A stretch of DNA of 64,000 nucleotides, from contig NZ_CANTJS010000005.1 of assembly GCF_947654275.1 (NCBI RefSeq), positions 1 to 64,000 of the forward strand, in the 5' to 3' direction. The notes under the pieces were generated by a model. The model was not told where the DNA came from. It made no database searches and was given only the letters and a program-made list of their open reading frames with translations. Both the position numbers and the translations under genes were made by a program. This document shows positions 48,947 through 58,186 of this stretch, piece after piece; position 1 is the first letter of the stretch, and each line of letters starts with the position of its first letter. This DNA is from an uncultured Oscillibacter sp. Its GTDB lineage: Bacteria > Bacillota > Clostridia > Oscillospirales > Oscillospiraceae.

Positions 48947-49759
48947 TTACTCCAGGTTCAGGTGTCTTTTCAAGAAAAATGTGGTGACGGCGTAAAAAAT
49001 CGCGCCATAGACCACCACGACGCCGATGGACATCAGGAGTCCCACATGGATGGCGGCAATGGGCGTGGGGTCCCAATCCAAAAAGCGGGACAATTCCAGC
49101 TTGTTGAGGCCAATCAGCAGCATGGACCCGCCGAATTGCAGAACCGCCTGGAAGCCGAAGAAGCAGCCCACCGACCAGAGCATTTTATGATTGGGCTGGC
49201 TGTGCCCCGCCGCCAGGGCGGCATAGAACTGGAGGGAAAAGGCCACCAGACACAAAAACATCAGCACTGCCAGCTCCGCCAGTACCACGGTGCCGTTGAG
49301 GGCCTCGCTGATTTTCAGCTTTTGCAGGCCCCCCAGCAGCTGGCCCAGGAAGTCGAAGAACTGCCGCCAGAAGCCCCCCTCATAGGCCACCAGCAGACAC
49401 GCGCCGATGATGACCAGCACCGTGGCGATGAACCACACGGCGGACACAATCACCTTGGCCCAGATGTGCTGATGGACGGAGACGGGCAGGGTGAACATCA
49501 GATAGCCCTCGTCCTGGAGCAGGTTCTTGTAAAACCGCTGAATCATCAGTACAAAGGACATCAGCAGCACGCCGAAAATGGCGAAACCGAAGGCCACGAC
49601 AATCAGCGTCCCCAGGACGCTCAGGGCGCTGCGGCTGCTGCCCAGCATCCACCGGCCCGACAGGTTGGAGCCCACGGCGGTGGCCAGCAGCACCAGATAC
49701 ATGGGCAGCATGACACGGCCAGTGGCCCGGAATTCATGCTTGATGAGTTTTCCTAACAT
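48947..49759 (-). CDS. ABC transporter permease
   Basis: A 270-residue membrane protein with about six helices, the partner of the ATPase gene that it follows and overlaps by 7 bases. It begins MLGKLIKHEFRATGRVMLPMYL, a common start for ABC-2-type permeases, and has VLLMSFVLMIQRFYKNLL and LPVSVHQHIWAKV between helices. Substrate unknown; YtrA-type neighbours suggest cell-envelope stress or antibiotic response. Confidence 0.83.
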   Translation of the reverse strand: MLGKLIKHEFRATGRVMLPMYLVLLATAVGSNLSGRWMLGSSRSALSVLGTLIVVAFGFAIFGVLLMSFVLMIQRFYKNLLQDEGYLMFTLPVSVHQHIWAKVIVSAVWFIATVLVIIGACLLVAYEGGFWRQFFDFLGQLLGGLQKLKISEALNGTVVLAELAVLMFLCLVAFSLQFYAALAAGHSQPNHKMLWSVGCFFGFQAVLQFGGSMLLIGLNKLELSRFLDWDPTPIAAIHVGLLMSIGVVVVYGAIFYAVTTFFLKRHLNLE

Positions 49760-50448
49760 TTGAATACCTCCCGGAACAGGGCGTCCACGCTCATGCCCTT
49801 CTCCTCCCGAATCCCGTCCACGGAGGACTGAAGCATAATCCGCCCCTGATTGATGAAAATGACCTCGTCCAGCACCTTTTCCACATCGGCAATCAGGTGG
49901 GTGGAAATGACCACCGCCGCCTCGGGGTTGTAGCTGCCGATGATGGTGGACAGGATATAGTCCCGGGTGGCCGGGTCCACACCGCCGATGGGCTCATCCA
50001 GCAGGTACAGCTTCGCCGCCCGGCTCATGACCATAATCAGCTGCACCTTTTCCCGGGTGCCCTTGGACATCTGCTTGATAACCTGCCTGGGGTGAATATT
50101 CAGATGGCCCAGCATCTCTTCCGCCGCCTCCCGGCGGAAGTCGGTATAGAAATCCCCGTAGAAGTCCAGCAGCTGGCCGGCGGACATCCAGAGGGGAATG
50201 GCCGTCCGCTCCGGCAGATAGCTCACAAGACTCCGGCTCTCCCGGCCCGGCGCCATGTCACAGACGCTGATATACCCCGCGTCGGGGGTCAGCAGACCGT
50301 TGGCCAGCTTGATGAGGGTGGTTTTGCCGCTGCCGTTGGGGCCCAGCAGCCCCACGATGCGCCCCGGCTCCACGGTGAAGCTCAGGCCCTCCAGCGCGGC
50401 GGTCCGGCCATAGCGCTTGCAGAGCTCCTTACATTCCAGTACTGACAT
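49753..50448 (-). CDS. ABC transporter ATP-binding protein
   Basis: A 231-residue ATPase with Walker A GPNGSGKTTL, an MSKGTREKVQLIMVMSRA signature region (atypical, no LSGGQ), Walker B LYLLDEPIGGVD and the switch His in STHLIADVE. Start ATG 50448 has GAGGAGGG upstream and overlaps the 3' end of the gntR gene. With the downstream permease it forms a two-component exporter-like unit. Confidence 0.92.
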   Translation of the reverse strand: MSVLECKELCKRYGRTAALEGLSFTVEPGRIVGLLGPNGSGKTTLIKLANGLLTPDAGYISVCDMAPGRESRSLVSYLPERTAIPLWMSAGQLLDFYGDFYTDFRREAAEEMLGHLNIHPRQVIKQMSKGTREKVQLIMVMSRAAKLYLLDEPIGGVDPATRDYILSTIIGSYNPEAAVVISTHLIADVEKVLDEVIFINQGRIMLQSSVDGIREEKGMSVDALFREVFKC

Positions 50449-50818
50449 CCCTTGTTCCCTCCTCAATCTCCTGTTTCAGCAGGGCGACAATCTCCTCCTG
50501 CCGGAAGCCAAGCCGAAGCATAGCCTCAATAAAGCTCTTGACGTGCCGCTGGGCCAGGCCCCGCTTGGCGGCTTGAATCATGATCTCATCCTCCGTTACA
50601 AATCTCCCAGCGGTCCGCTGGCTGTACACCAGACCGTCCCGCTCCAGCTCCGCCAGAGCCCTCTGCATGGTATTGGGATTCACCCCCGCCTCCGTAGCCA
50701 GCTCCCGCACCGAGGGCAATCGTTCCCCCGGCGGGAAGATCCCGGCCACGATGCCTACCTTGACCTGCTGGATCAGCTGCGTATAGATGGGGGCGTCATT
50801 GGAAAACTCCCATCGCAT
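50429..50818 (-). CDS. GntR family regulator, YtrA type
   Basis: A 129-residue short GntR regulator. The winged helix has FSNDAPIYTQLIQQVKVGI, PPGERLPSVRELATEAGVNPNTMQRALAELERDGLV in overall form, and a short C-terminal helical tail, the YtrA subfamily layout without an effector domain. GAGGAGG precedes ATG 50818. It heads a gntR-ATPase-permease operon and likely represses it from the palindrome in its own promoter. Confidence 0.92.
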   Translation of the reverse strand: MRWEFSNDAPIYTQLIQQVKVGIVAGIFPPGERLPSVRELATEAGVNPNTMQRALAELERDGLVYSQRTAGRFVTEDEIMIQAAKRGLAQRHVKSFIEAMLRLGFRQEEIVALLKQEIEEGTRDVSTGM

Positions 50819-50846
50819 ATCCGCACCTCCTCACATCTTGTGTCTT

Positions 50847-50893
50847 ATTGTCTTATGCACCTAATACAATATCACATTTTTCCCATTTGTCAA
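50847..50893 (-). promoter_or_regulatory. gntR promoter and palindromic operator
   Basis: Minus strand TTGACA (50893-50888), 16-base spacer, TATTGT (50871-50866). A palindrome ATTGTcTTA...TAAtACAAT spans 50847-50870 and overlaps the -10 and start, where a GntR dimer would block transcription. Confidence 0.75.
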
Positions 50894-51004
50894 GAGATTT
50901 TTTCATAAAATTTTTTTGTCCAACCACGACAGGCCCCAAATTTTCAAGCGCAGTGCATAAAATGTACCGCAATTTGATTGGGGCACAAAATTTTGGGTAC
51001 AAAA

Positions 51005-51038
51005 ATCCCCGTCCATGTGAGATGGACGGGGTTTTTGA
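51005..51038. terminator. Terminator between the gntR promoter and the Sel1 gene
   Basis: CCCCGTCCAT/ATGGACGGGG with A and T flanks, 14 bases after the Sel1-repeat gene stop on the minus strand. Confidence 0.88.
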
Positions 51039-51051
51039 AGGGGGTATCTCA

Positions 51052-53529
51052 TCAATCGTGCTTACCGAAGAACTTCTTCAGGAAGCCCGGTTTTTTGCCG
51101 GCATCCTGTTTCCTGGCGTCTCCCTTACCGGAGACGTCCCGTTTGCCGGCTTCGGGCTTCCTTCCGGCTTCCCCGGCTTCGGGTTTTTTGATGGTTTTGA
51201 CGGGCTCCGGCGGAGTCTGTCCGTTCAGCCGGTCCAGGGCCTCCTTCGCCCCCTCATAGTCCTGTTCCGCCGACTTGCCGTAGAGCTCGGCGGCTTTTTT
51301 CAGGTCCCGCTCCACGCCCTTGCCGTGCTCATAGCACCAGGCCAGGTGATACAGGGCCCGGGCGTGGTCCCGGTCCGCCGCCTGGCGGTAGAACCGGACC
51401 GCGTCCTTCCAGCTCTGGGGCACGCCCTTTCCGATTTCATAGAGGTAGCCCAGATTGCAGGCGCCTGTGCTGTCTCCCTGCTCGGCGGCCTTCCGGTACC
51501 ATTTTGCCGCCTGTTCCGGGTCCTCGCCGGCGGCATCCATGCCGTGGCCGTTTTCAAAGCAGCAGCCGTAATTGCACATGGCCCTGGGATAGCCGGCCTC
51601 GGCAGATTGGCTGTACCACCGGACGGCCTCCGCCCAGCTCTGTTCCACGCCCTTTCCAATCTCGTACAGATAGCCCAGGTTGCACTGGGCCACCGCGTCG
51701 CCCTCTTCCGCCGCCTGACGGTAGAGCTCCGCCGCCCTGGACAGGTCCATCTCCACGCCCTCGCCGAACTCATAGCACAGTCCCAGATTGCACATGGCTC
51801 TGGGATAGCCGGCGTCCGCCGCCTTCTGGTAGCACTCAGCGGCGGCCTTGTAATCCCGCTCTACGCCCCGGCCGTTTTTGTAGAAGACGCCCAGGCAGAA
51901 CAGGCCCCTGGGGTCGTCCTGTTCCGCGGCCTTGCGGTACCAGTGGAGGGCCCGGGTCAGGTTGACCTCCACACCCTTGCCGAACTCATAGCACCAGGCC
52001 AGATTGCACTGGGCTCTGGGGAAGCCCTGCTGGGCGGCGGCACTGTACCACTTGACCGCCTTCTCCCAGCTCTGTTCCACGCCTTGGCCGCTTTCGTACA
52101 TATAGCCCAGGTTGCACTGGCCCGGCGCATTGCCCAGCTCCGCCGCCTTCTGATAGAGCTCCACAGCCTTTTCAAAGCTCTGCTCCACGCCCTCGCCCCG
52201 TTCGTAGCACACGCCCAGGTCGCACATGGCGGGGGCCGAACCGGCGTCCGCCGCCCTCTGGTACCAGCGGGCGGCCTCCTCGGCGTTCTGCTCCACGCCG
52301 ATGCCGTAGTCATAGTTTCTCGCTACGCTGAACAGGCCTCTGGGGTCCCCCTGCTCCGCGGCCTTCATATACCAGCTGAAAGAGGCGGCGGGGTCCTTTT
52401 CCACGCCCTTGCCGTGCTCATAGCACCAGGCCAGATTGCACTGGCCCCGGCTCAGACCGGCCTCGGCGGCCTTCTGATACCACTCCACGGCCTTCTCCCA
52501 GCTCTGCTCCACGCCCTCGCCGGTCTCGTACATGAAGCCCAGGCAGCAGGCGCCGTCCTCGTCGCCCTCCTCCGCCGCCTTGCGGTACCATTCCACGGCT
52601 TCCTTCTTGTTCAGGGGCACGCCCCGGCCCCGCTCATAGCACAGGCCCAGGCAGAGATAGCCTCTGGGATATTCCTGGTCTGCCGCCTCCCTGTAGAGGC
52701 GGACGGCCTCGGCATAGTCCCGCTTGACGCCGCACTCGTGTTCATAGCACCAGGCCAGGTTGCACAGGGCCCTGGGATAGCCCTTGTCCGCAGCCCTGCG
52801 GTACCACTTGACGGCCTCCTCCCAGCTCTGTTCCACGCCCCGTCCGGCCTCATAGCAAAAGCCCAGACAGCACATGCCCGGCGCGTTGCCCTGCTCGGCG
52901 GCAGCGGTGTACCACTTCACGGCCTGCTCCAGGTCCTCCTCCACGCCGCTGCCGAACTCCAGGCAGCGGCCCAGCTCCGTCTGCGCGCCGGGGTAGCCCA
53001 GCCAGGCGGCGGACTGATACCACTTGGCCGCCTCCTCCTCGCTCCGCTCCACGCCGCTGCCCCGGCGGTAGGCCTCTCCCAGAAGGAACTGGGCCCTGGG
53101 AAAGCCCTGTTCCGCACCCTTCTGGAAGCACTCCAGGGCCTTGGCGTAGTCCACTTCCACGCCGATGCCGTATGTATAGCAGTAGCCCAGATTGGTCAGG
53201 GCGGGCATGTACTCCTTGGAGGCCGCCTGGGCATAGAGCAGCACCGCCTGCCGGGGGTCCGCCTCCACGCCGATGCCGGCCTCCAGACACCAGCCCAGAT
53301 TCGTCAGGCCCAGCGCGTCGTCCATGGCCGCCGCCCGCTGGTAGCAGGCCAGGGCGTCGGTCTCCCGCTTTTCGTCCACGGCCTGGTTGCCCAGGCCCAC
53401 CCAGTCCCCGGCGGAGAGCTCCTCTTCCGTCATGGCGTTGAAAAAGGTGCCGCCGCAGCGGGGGCAAACGTCCGGCTCATCTTCCGCGATAAAGCCACAG
53501 TCCGGATTTTCACAGCGATAGTAGTCCAT
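51052..53529 (-). CDS. Sel1-repeat protein with an N-terminal zinc ribbon
   Basis: An 825-residue cytosolic scaffold-like protein. Residues 1-30 form a zinc-ribbon (YRCENPDCGF...CPRCGGTFF). About twenty Sel1-like repeats of 36 residues follow, each with the pattern A..WY..AA..G...A...LG..YE.G.GVE; examples are AVKWYTAAAEQGNAPG and CYEHGKGVERDLKKAAELY. The tail (from about residue 775) is Lys/Gly/Pro-rich (KPEAGEAGRKPEAGKRD) and ends LKKFFGKHD. Sel1 repeats mediate protein contacts. DNA of neighbouring repeats is similar, suggesting recent expansion. GAGGAGG precedes ATG 53529. Confidence 0.9.
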   Translation of the reverse strand: MDYYRCENPDCGFIAEDEPDVCPRCGGTFFNAMTEEELSAGDWVGLGNQAVDEKRETDALACYQRAAAMDDALGLTNLGWCLEAGIGVEADPRQAVLLYAQAASKEYMPALTNLGYCYTYGIGVEVDYAKALECFQKGAEQGFPRAQFLLGEAYRRGSGVERSEEEAAKWYQSAAWLGYPGAQTELGRCLEFGSGVEEDLEQAVKWYTAAAEQGNAPGMCCLGFCYEAGRGVEQSWEEAVKWYRRAADKGYPRALCNLAWCYEHECGVKRDYAEAVRLYREAADQEYPRGYLCLGLCYERGRGVPLNKKEAVEWYRKAAEEGDEDGACCLGFMYETGEGVEQSWEKAVEWYQKAAEAGLSRGQCNLAWCYEHGKGVEKDPAASFSWYMKAAEQGDPRGLFSVARNYDYGIGVEQNAEEAARWYQRAADAGSAPAMCDLGVCYERGEGVEQSFEKAVELYQKAAELGNAPGQCNLGYMYESGQGVEQSWEKAVKWYSAAAQQGFPRAQCNLAWCYEFGKGVEVNLTRALHWYRKAAEQDDPRGLFCLGVFYKNGRGVERDYKAAAECYQKAADAGYPRAMCNLGLCYEFGEGVEMDLSRAAELYRQAAEEGDAVAQCNLGYLYEIGKGVEQSWAEAVRWYSQSAEAGYPRAMCNYGCCFENGHGMDAAGEDPEQAAKWYRKAAEQGDSTGACNLGYLYEIGKGVPQSWKDAVRFYRQAADRDHARALYHLAWCYEHGKGVERDLKKAAELYGKSAEQDYEGAKEALDRLNGQTPPEPVKTIKKPEAGEAGRKPEAGKRDVSGKGDARKQDAGKKPGFLKKFFGKHD

Positions 53530-53552
53530 TTTGTTATTCCTCCTCTATGCGT

Positions 53553-54428
53553 CTATGCCTCGTCTCCGCCCGGCTCCAGGCCGGCAGAGCCGTTATATGC
53601 GTCAGTCAGTGTATAGGTCCGGCCACGGTGCTTGAAGCCGGGAAAGGTGTCCAGCTGCACACCGTGAATGGCCCGGAAAATACTCTTTTCAATGTTGGGA
53701 TTGGTCTTTTTCAGCTCCCGCAGCAGCAGCTTCATTTCCTGGCGCTTGCTGTCCCCCACGCCGTCGCCGGAGGCGTCCCGATTCTCGGTGAACCGGCAGG
53801 CGCACTGGAGGAAGCGGAGTTGGTTGTAATTCCGCCAGTTCAGGATGGCGTCCTCATGGACGCAGTACAACGGGCGGATCAGCTCCATGCCGGGAAAGTT
53901 TTTGCTGCGGAGCTTGGGCGGCATGGCCTGGAGCTGAGCGCCGTAAAACAGGCCCAGCAGTGTGGTCTCCACCACGTCGGAAAAGTGGTGACCCAGGGCA
54001 ATCTTATTGCAGCCCCGCTCCTGCGCCCTGGCGTAAAGACAGCCCCGGCGCATCCGGGCGCAGAGATAGCAGGGATTTTTGTCCACCTGCACGGTGACGT
54101 CGAAAATATCGCTCTCGAAAATGTCAATGGGGATGCCCAGGGTCCGGGCATTTTCCTCGATGAGCCGCCGGTTTTCCGGATTGTAGCCCGGGTCCATCAC
54201 CAGAAAAACCAGTTCGAAGGGCCGGTCCGTGTGCCGCCGGAGCTCCTGCATCAGCTTGGCCAGAACGAAGGAATCCTTCCCGCCAGAGACGCAGACGGCG
54301 ATGCAGTCCCCCGGCTCCACCAGCTCATAGCGCTTCACCGCGGCGATGAAGGGATTCCAGATGCTCTTGCGGTAGGTTTTAATCAGACTGCGCTCGGCGG
54401 TCTCCTGGGGTGTGAGTGTTCGGGACAT
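53553..54428 (-). CDS. TtcA-like tRNA thiolation protein
   Basis: A 291-residue ATP-pyrophosphatase of the TtcA/TtuA family, adding sulfur to a tRNA base with an iron-sulfur cluster. The PP-loop is VSGGKDSFVLAKL; the cysteine pair is CYLCARMRRGC, and a later LQCACRF segment gives the third Cys typical of cluster-binding members. Start ATG 54428 (MSRTLTPQ) has AGGAG 8 bases upstream; the long upstream extension is rejected. Position 32 for cytidine is the usual TtcA target, not provable here. Confidence 0.85.
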   Translation of the reverse strand: MSRTLTPQETAERSLIKTYRKSIWNPFIAAVKRYELVEPGDCIAVCVSGGKDSFVLAKLMQELRRHTDRPFELVFLVMDPGYNPENRRLIEENARTLGIPIDIFESDIFDVTVQVDKNPCYLCARMRRGCLYARAQERGCNKIALGHHFSDVVETTLLGLFYGAQLQAMPPKLRSKNFPGMELIRPLYCVHEDAILNWRNYNQLRFLQCACRFTENRDASGDGVGDSKRQEMKLLLRELKKTNPNIEKSIFRAIHGVQLDTFPGFKHRGRTYTLTDAYNGSAGLEPGGDEA

Positions 54429-54509
54429 GGGCATTTCTCCTAACGGCAAAAGGGGTCCAGAGGCAAAGCCTCCGGTTTCTCTGTTGAAGCGGAACGATAC
54501 ATTCAAATC

Positions 54510-54660
54510 ATTTTTGTGACGACATGCGCGTCACAAAAATACCGCGGCCTGTGGTTCCTTGGGGGCACGCACCAGTCCGCAGACTGGCGGGGTGGAATCC
54601 ACTTCGCAGCCGTTGGCGGCTCCGCCGCCTTACGGATGCGGCGTCCCCCCGCGGGGAAAG
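54510..54660. repeat. Hairpin array 3
   Basis: In the gap between the TtcA-like and cardiolipin synthase genes: 54510-54540 (11-bp arm ATTTTTGTGAC), 54572-54587 (CCAGTC/GACTGG, 4-base loop), 54592-54602 (GTGGA/TCCAC), 54615-54629 (GGCGGC/GCCGCC) and 54647-54656 (CCCCGCGGGG). No gene uses this stretch. Confidence 0.75.
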
Positions 54661-54672
54661 GGGGGGGGGGGG
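54660..54672. repeat. Poly-G tract of 13 bases
   Basis: An uninterrupted run of 13 G on the plus strand, 22 bases beyond the cardiolipin synthase stop. Length may be variable or uncertain. Confidence 0.9.
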
Positions 54673-54693
54673 CAAATTCCCCTCTATGAGCCA

Positions 54694-56259
54694 TTACAGC
54701 CAGATAGCCCCCAGCCGGAACACCGACGCGCACATCTTCCGAAACCAGGACCGGCGGCCCCAGTCCTCCAGCGTGTAGGGGGCGCTCTGGGTCATGATGC
54801 CGTCCAGGTCCTCCAAAAGCTCCTCCACTACCGGCATATGATACAGCAGTACGCCGCATTCGTAGTGAAGCTGAAAGGTGCGGTAATCCATATTGGTGCT
54901 GCCGACCAGGGCTACCTCCCGGTCCACCATGACGCTCTTGGCATGGAGAAAGCCGGGAGTGTATTTGTAGATTTTCACGCCGTGGCTCAGCAGCTCCCCC
55001 CAATAGGTCTCCGCCACCATATAGGTGAATTTGTGGTGGTCCGGCACGCCGGGGATAAACAGGCGCACGTCCACCCCCGCATCGGCGGCAATGCACAGGG
55101 CCCGCTGCATGGACTCCTCCACGGCGTAATAGGGCGTGGTGAGATACAGCATGCTTTGGGCAGAGGCAATCAGCTGGAGGTAAATCTCCTCAATGGGATT
55201 GTCCGGGTTATTCAGGGGTCCATCGGTAAAGGGCTGACAGTAGCCGGCAGTCCCGGGCTCCTCATGGCGGGGGCGGTAGTAGTCGTCCTCGTTGAGAAAG
55301 GTCCCGCCCATCATCTTCCACATCTGCATGAACTGTGTTGCGAAGCCCCACACGCCGTCCCCCTGGATGCGGACGGCGGTATCCTTCCAGTGGCCGAAGC
55401 GGACAATCAGATTGGCGTATTCATCTGCGATGTTAATACCGCCCGTATAGGCGTACTGCCCGTCAATCACCGCAATCTTCCGGTGGTCCCGGTAGTTGAA
55501 GTAGATACGGTTCACATAACGGTGCACCGGGTTGAAGACCTTCACCTCAATGCCGGCATCCCGCAGGGCCTGAAGGCTCTCCCCGGAGAAGCGGGTGAGG
55601 TTCCCGAAATCGTCAAAGGTGACGTGGACCTCCACACCGGCGGCGGCCCGGTCCTTCAGGACGGCAAAGATGCGGTCCCACAGCCGGCCTTCCGCCAAAA
55701 TATAATACTCCAGAAAGATATAGATTTCAGCCCTCTGGAGGTGGGCGATCAGGTCCTCGAAGAAGTCCGCGCCCTCGCTGAAATACCTGGCATTGGTATT
55801 GCGGTACAGCAGGAAGCCCCGCTTCTGGAGATAGGCCGCCAGGCGGCCCCAGGCCGGGGACTGCCGTTTCAGCCGGGCCAGGCTGATTTCGCTGTCCATC
55901 TTCTGGCTCTCCCGCTGGGGAATGGGCGGCGTGGTCCGAAGGCTCAGCTGCTTGGCCTGATGGGTGCCTCCCCAGAGGCAGAAGAGAATCATGCCGGACA
56001 CCGGCAGCGCCAGCAGCAGGCACATCCACACCAGCTTATAGGTGGGGCTGCCCGGCCTCTGGTACACCCGGATGGCGAATATGGCGCCGGCCAGCACCAG
56101 CAGGGCATAGACCAGGGAGGATATTTCTTTCAGAAAGCGGGTCAGCAGCAGCGTGACGGCAATCTGGGCCAGCACGGTCAGCGCGCACATGGACAGGCTG
56201 GTGGCCGCCGAAATTCTCCGCTCGGTCCCCTCTTCAACATGAATGGTTTTCCGTGACAT
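54694..56259 (-). CDS. cls: Cardiolipin synthase (phospholipase D type)
   Basis: Membrane enzyme joining two phosphatidylglycerols to cardiolipin. Two N-terminal helices (SLSMCALTVLAQIAVTLLL, SLVYALLVLAGAIFAIRVY) and a third (MCLLLALPVSGMILFCLW) precede two HKD motifs: HRKIAVIDGQYAYTGG (residue 240 region) and HAKSVMVDREVALVGSTN (residue 440 region). At 521 residues it is normal. Start ATG 56259 (MSRKTIHVEE) has GAGGAGG upstream. A stand-alone gene. Confidence 0.93.
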   Translation of the reverse strand: MSRKTIHVEEGTERRISAATSLSMCALTVLAQIAVTLLLTRFLKEISSLVYALLVLAGAIFAIRVYQRPGSPTYKLVWMCLLLALPVSGMILFCLWGGTHQAKQLSLRTTPPIPQRESQKMDSEISLARLKRQSPAWGRLAAYLQKRGFLLYRNTNARYFSEGADFFEDLIAHLQRAEIYIFLEYYILAEGRLWDRIFAVLKDRAAAGVEVHVTFDDFGNLTRFSGESLQALRDAGIEVKVFNPVHRYVNRIYFNYRDHRKIAVIDGQYAYTGGINIADEYANLIVRFGHWKDTAVRIQGDGVWGFATQFMQMWKMMGGTFLNEDDYYRPRHEEPGTAGYCQPFTDGPLNNPDNPIEEIYLQLIASAQSMLYLTTPYYAVEESMQRALCIAADAGVDVRLFIPGVPDHHKFTYMVAETYWGELLSHGVKIYKYTPGFLHAKSVMVDREVALVGSTNMDYRTFQLHYECGVLLYHMPVVEELLEDLDGIMTQSAPYTLEDWGRRSWFRKMCASVFRLGAIWL

Positions 56260-56460
56260 GCCCCTTGGCCTCCTCACTTACCGCCGCAGAATAACAGATG
56301 ACCCCAGACCGGTCCGGAAAGCCGGGGTCTCTCCGTCCTGACGTCCCTCCTTCTATTATAGCGAATGCCGCCCCTGTCTTCAACAGCAAATTTTCAGCAG
56401 GCGCGTCTGAACCTATGTTTTACGGCTTACTACGGGAATCCGTCCCGGACGGAGGCGCGG

Positions 56461-57909
56461 TCACTCGCTCTGCCGCAGCAGGGACTGCTTGATGTCCCAG
56501 AGCCTCTGACTGAGGTCCACATAATAGGTGTGGGGATTCTCGAAGCGCTTGACCTCGTCCCACAGCGTGTCCACCTGCTGCCTGCAATAGGCCTGGATTT
56601 CCTTTAGAGAGGGCTGCCGGTATACCAGCTCGCCCCCCTGGAAAATGGGGACCTGGAGAGGCACCGCCCTGAAGCCGGTATAGGTCTTCCGCTTCCAGGT
56701 GGCCTTAGGGTCGAAGAGCTCCAGCGGGCGGGAATCGTCCACCGTCTCATCCCAGACGGTGATATAGTCCGCCTCGGCCTTTCCCGTCGCCCTGTCGAAA
56801 ATCCGATAGACTTTTTTATAGTGGGGGTTCGTAATCTTGTCCACGTTTTCGCTGACCTTGATTTTGGGAACAATGGTCCCGTCCCCGTCCTCCACCGCCG
56901 CCAGCTTGTACACGCCGCCGAATACCGGCTGGCTGCTGGCGGTAATCATCCGCTCGCCTACGCCGAACATGTCGATCTGGGCCCCCTGGTGCAGCAGGTC
57001 CCGGATGATGTACTCATCCAGAGAGTTGGACGCGGAAATCTGGCACTCGGTCCAGCCCGCGTCGTCCAGCATCTTCCGGGCCTTCTGCGTGAGATAGGCG
57101 ATGTCGCCGGAGTCCAGGCGGATGCCGCACTTTTTGATGCCCAGGGGCTTCAGCACCGCGTCAAAGGCCCGGATGGCGTCGGGAATGCCGGATTTCAGCG
57201 TGTTATAGGTATCCACCAGGAGGGTCGCGTTGTTGGGATAGAGACGGCAGTAGGTCTCAAAGGCCTCATACTGGGTGTCGAACATCTGGACCCAGGCATG
57301 GGCCATGGTCCCCCCGGCGGGCACGCCGAAGAGCTGGTCGGAGATGGTGCAGGCCGTGCCGGCGCAGCCGCCGATATAGGCCGCCCGTGCGCCGGAGATG
57401 GCGCCGTCGGTGCCCTGGGCCCGGCGGGAGCCGAATTCCAGCACCGTCCTGCCCTGGGCCGCCCGGACGATGCGGTTGGCCTTGGTGGCAATCAGGCTCT
57501 GATGGTTCAGGGTCAGCAGGGTAAAGGTCTCAATCAGCTGGGCCTGAATGGCAGGGGCCCGGACCGTTATCACCGGCTCATAGGGGAAAATCGGCGTTCC
57601 CTCGGGAATGGCCCAGATATCCCCGGTGAAGCGGAACTTCCTGAGATAGTCCAGAAAGTCCTCGGGGAAGAGATTCCGGCCCCGGAGGTAGGCGATATCC
57701 TCCTCGCTGAAATGCAGGTCCTGAATATACTCAATCAGCTGAGCCAGGCCCGCGCAGATGGCGAAGCCCCCCTTGTCGGGCACGTCCCGGAAAAATACGT
57801 CAAAATAGGTAATCCGGTCCTGATATCCGGCATGAAAATAGCCGCTGCCCATGGTCAGCTCGTAGAAATCGCAGAGCATGGTCATATTCAGCTTTTGTTC
57901 GGTGTTCAT
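56461..57909 (-). CDS. pncB: Nicotinate phosphoribosyltransferase
   Basis: Cytosolic enzyme converting nicotinate and PRPP to NaMN for NAD salvage. It begins MNTEQKLNMTMLCDFYELTMGSGYF in overall form and has FDVFFRDVPDKGGFAICAGL, FGSRRAQGTDGAI and GTMAHAWVQMF with the phosphorylatable His, and the IRLDSGDIAYL segment of the PRPP site. At 482 residues it is full length. A promoter (TTGCTT, 17, TATAAT) lies at 57942-57970. Confidence 0.95.
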   Translation of the reverse strand: MNTEQKLNMTMLCDFYELTMGSGYFHAGYQDRITYFDVFFRDVPDKGGFAICAGLAQLIEYIQDLHFSEEDIAYLRGRNLFPEDFLDYLRKFRFTGDIWAIPEGTPIFPYEPVITVRAPAIQAQLIETFTLLTLNHQSLIATKANRIVRAAQGRTVLEFGSRRAQGTDGAISGARAAYIGGCAGTACTISDQLFGVPAGGTMAHAWVQMFDTQYEAFETYCRLYPNNATLLVDTYNTLKSGIPDAIRAFDAVLKPLGIKKCGIRLDSGDIAYLTQKARKMLDDAGWTECQISASNSLDEYIIRDLLHQGAQIDMFGVGERMITASSQPVFGGVYKLAAVEDGDGTIVPKIKVSENVDKITNPHYKKVYRIFDRATGKAEADYITVWDETVDDSRPLELFDPKATWKRKTYTGFRAVPLQVPIFQGGELVYRQPSLKEIQAYCRQQVDTLWDEVKRFENPHTYYVDLSQRLWDIKQSLLRQSE

Positions 57910-57941
57910 TTCAAACGCCTCTTTTCGATTTGGTTCTCTTG

Positions 57942-57970
57942 ATTATACGCAGAACGCCAAAGAAAAGCAA
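57942..57970 (-). promoter_or_regulatory. Promoter of pncB
   Basis: Minus strand TTGCTT (57970-57965), 17-base spacer, TATAAT (57947-57942). Confidence 0.75.
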
Positions 57971-58084
57971 TCCCTTTTTCATTTTTCTCCCCCCTCCGGC
58001 GGCAGGCGGCGGAGGGGCGAACGCCGCGGCGGGCCGGTCTTTTGACTGAGTGCGTAAAAGGCCGCTCCCAATGGGAAAGCCGGG

Positions 58085-58113
58085 TTGCAAATATGTGAAA
58101 AATGCGGTATCAT
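58085..58113 (+). promoter_or_regulatory. Promoter of the nucleotidyltransferase gene
   Basis: TTGCAA (58085-58090), 17-base spacer, TATCAT (58108-58113). Confidence 0.65.
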
Positions 58114-58186
58114 AAGGAAAATATTCCGGCCCATGGGCAGCGCCCACACAGCATACCGGGACAGATTAAATAAGGAGAGCGACGGC

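Noticed and set aside
50848-53616. 922-residue plus-strand ORF antisense to the Sel1 protein
   Set aside because: Its internal repeats merely mirror the Sel1 repeats; no ribosome site.
54503-54690. Possible gene reading AKWIPPRQSADWC on the minus strand after cls
   Set aside because: No start codon or ribosome site within the gap; the longer frame begins inside cls. Treated as part of hairpin array 3.
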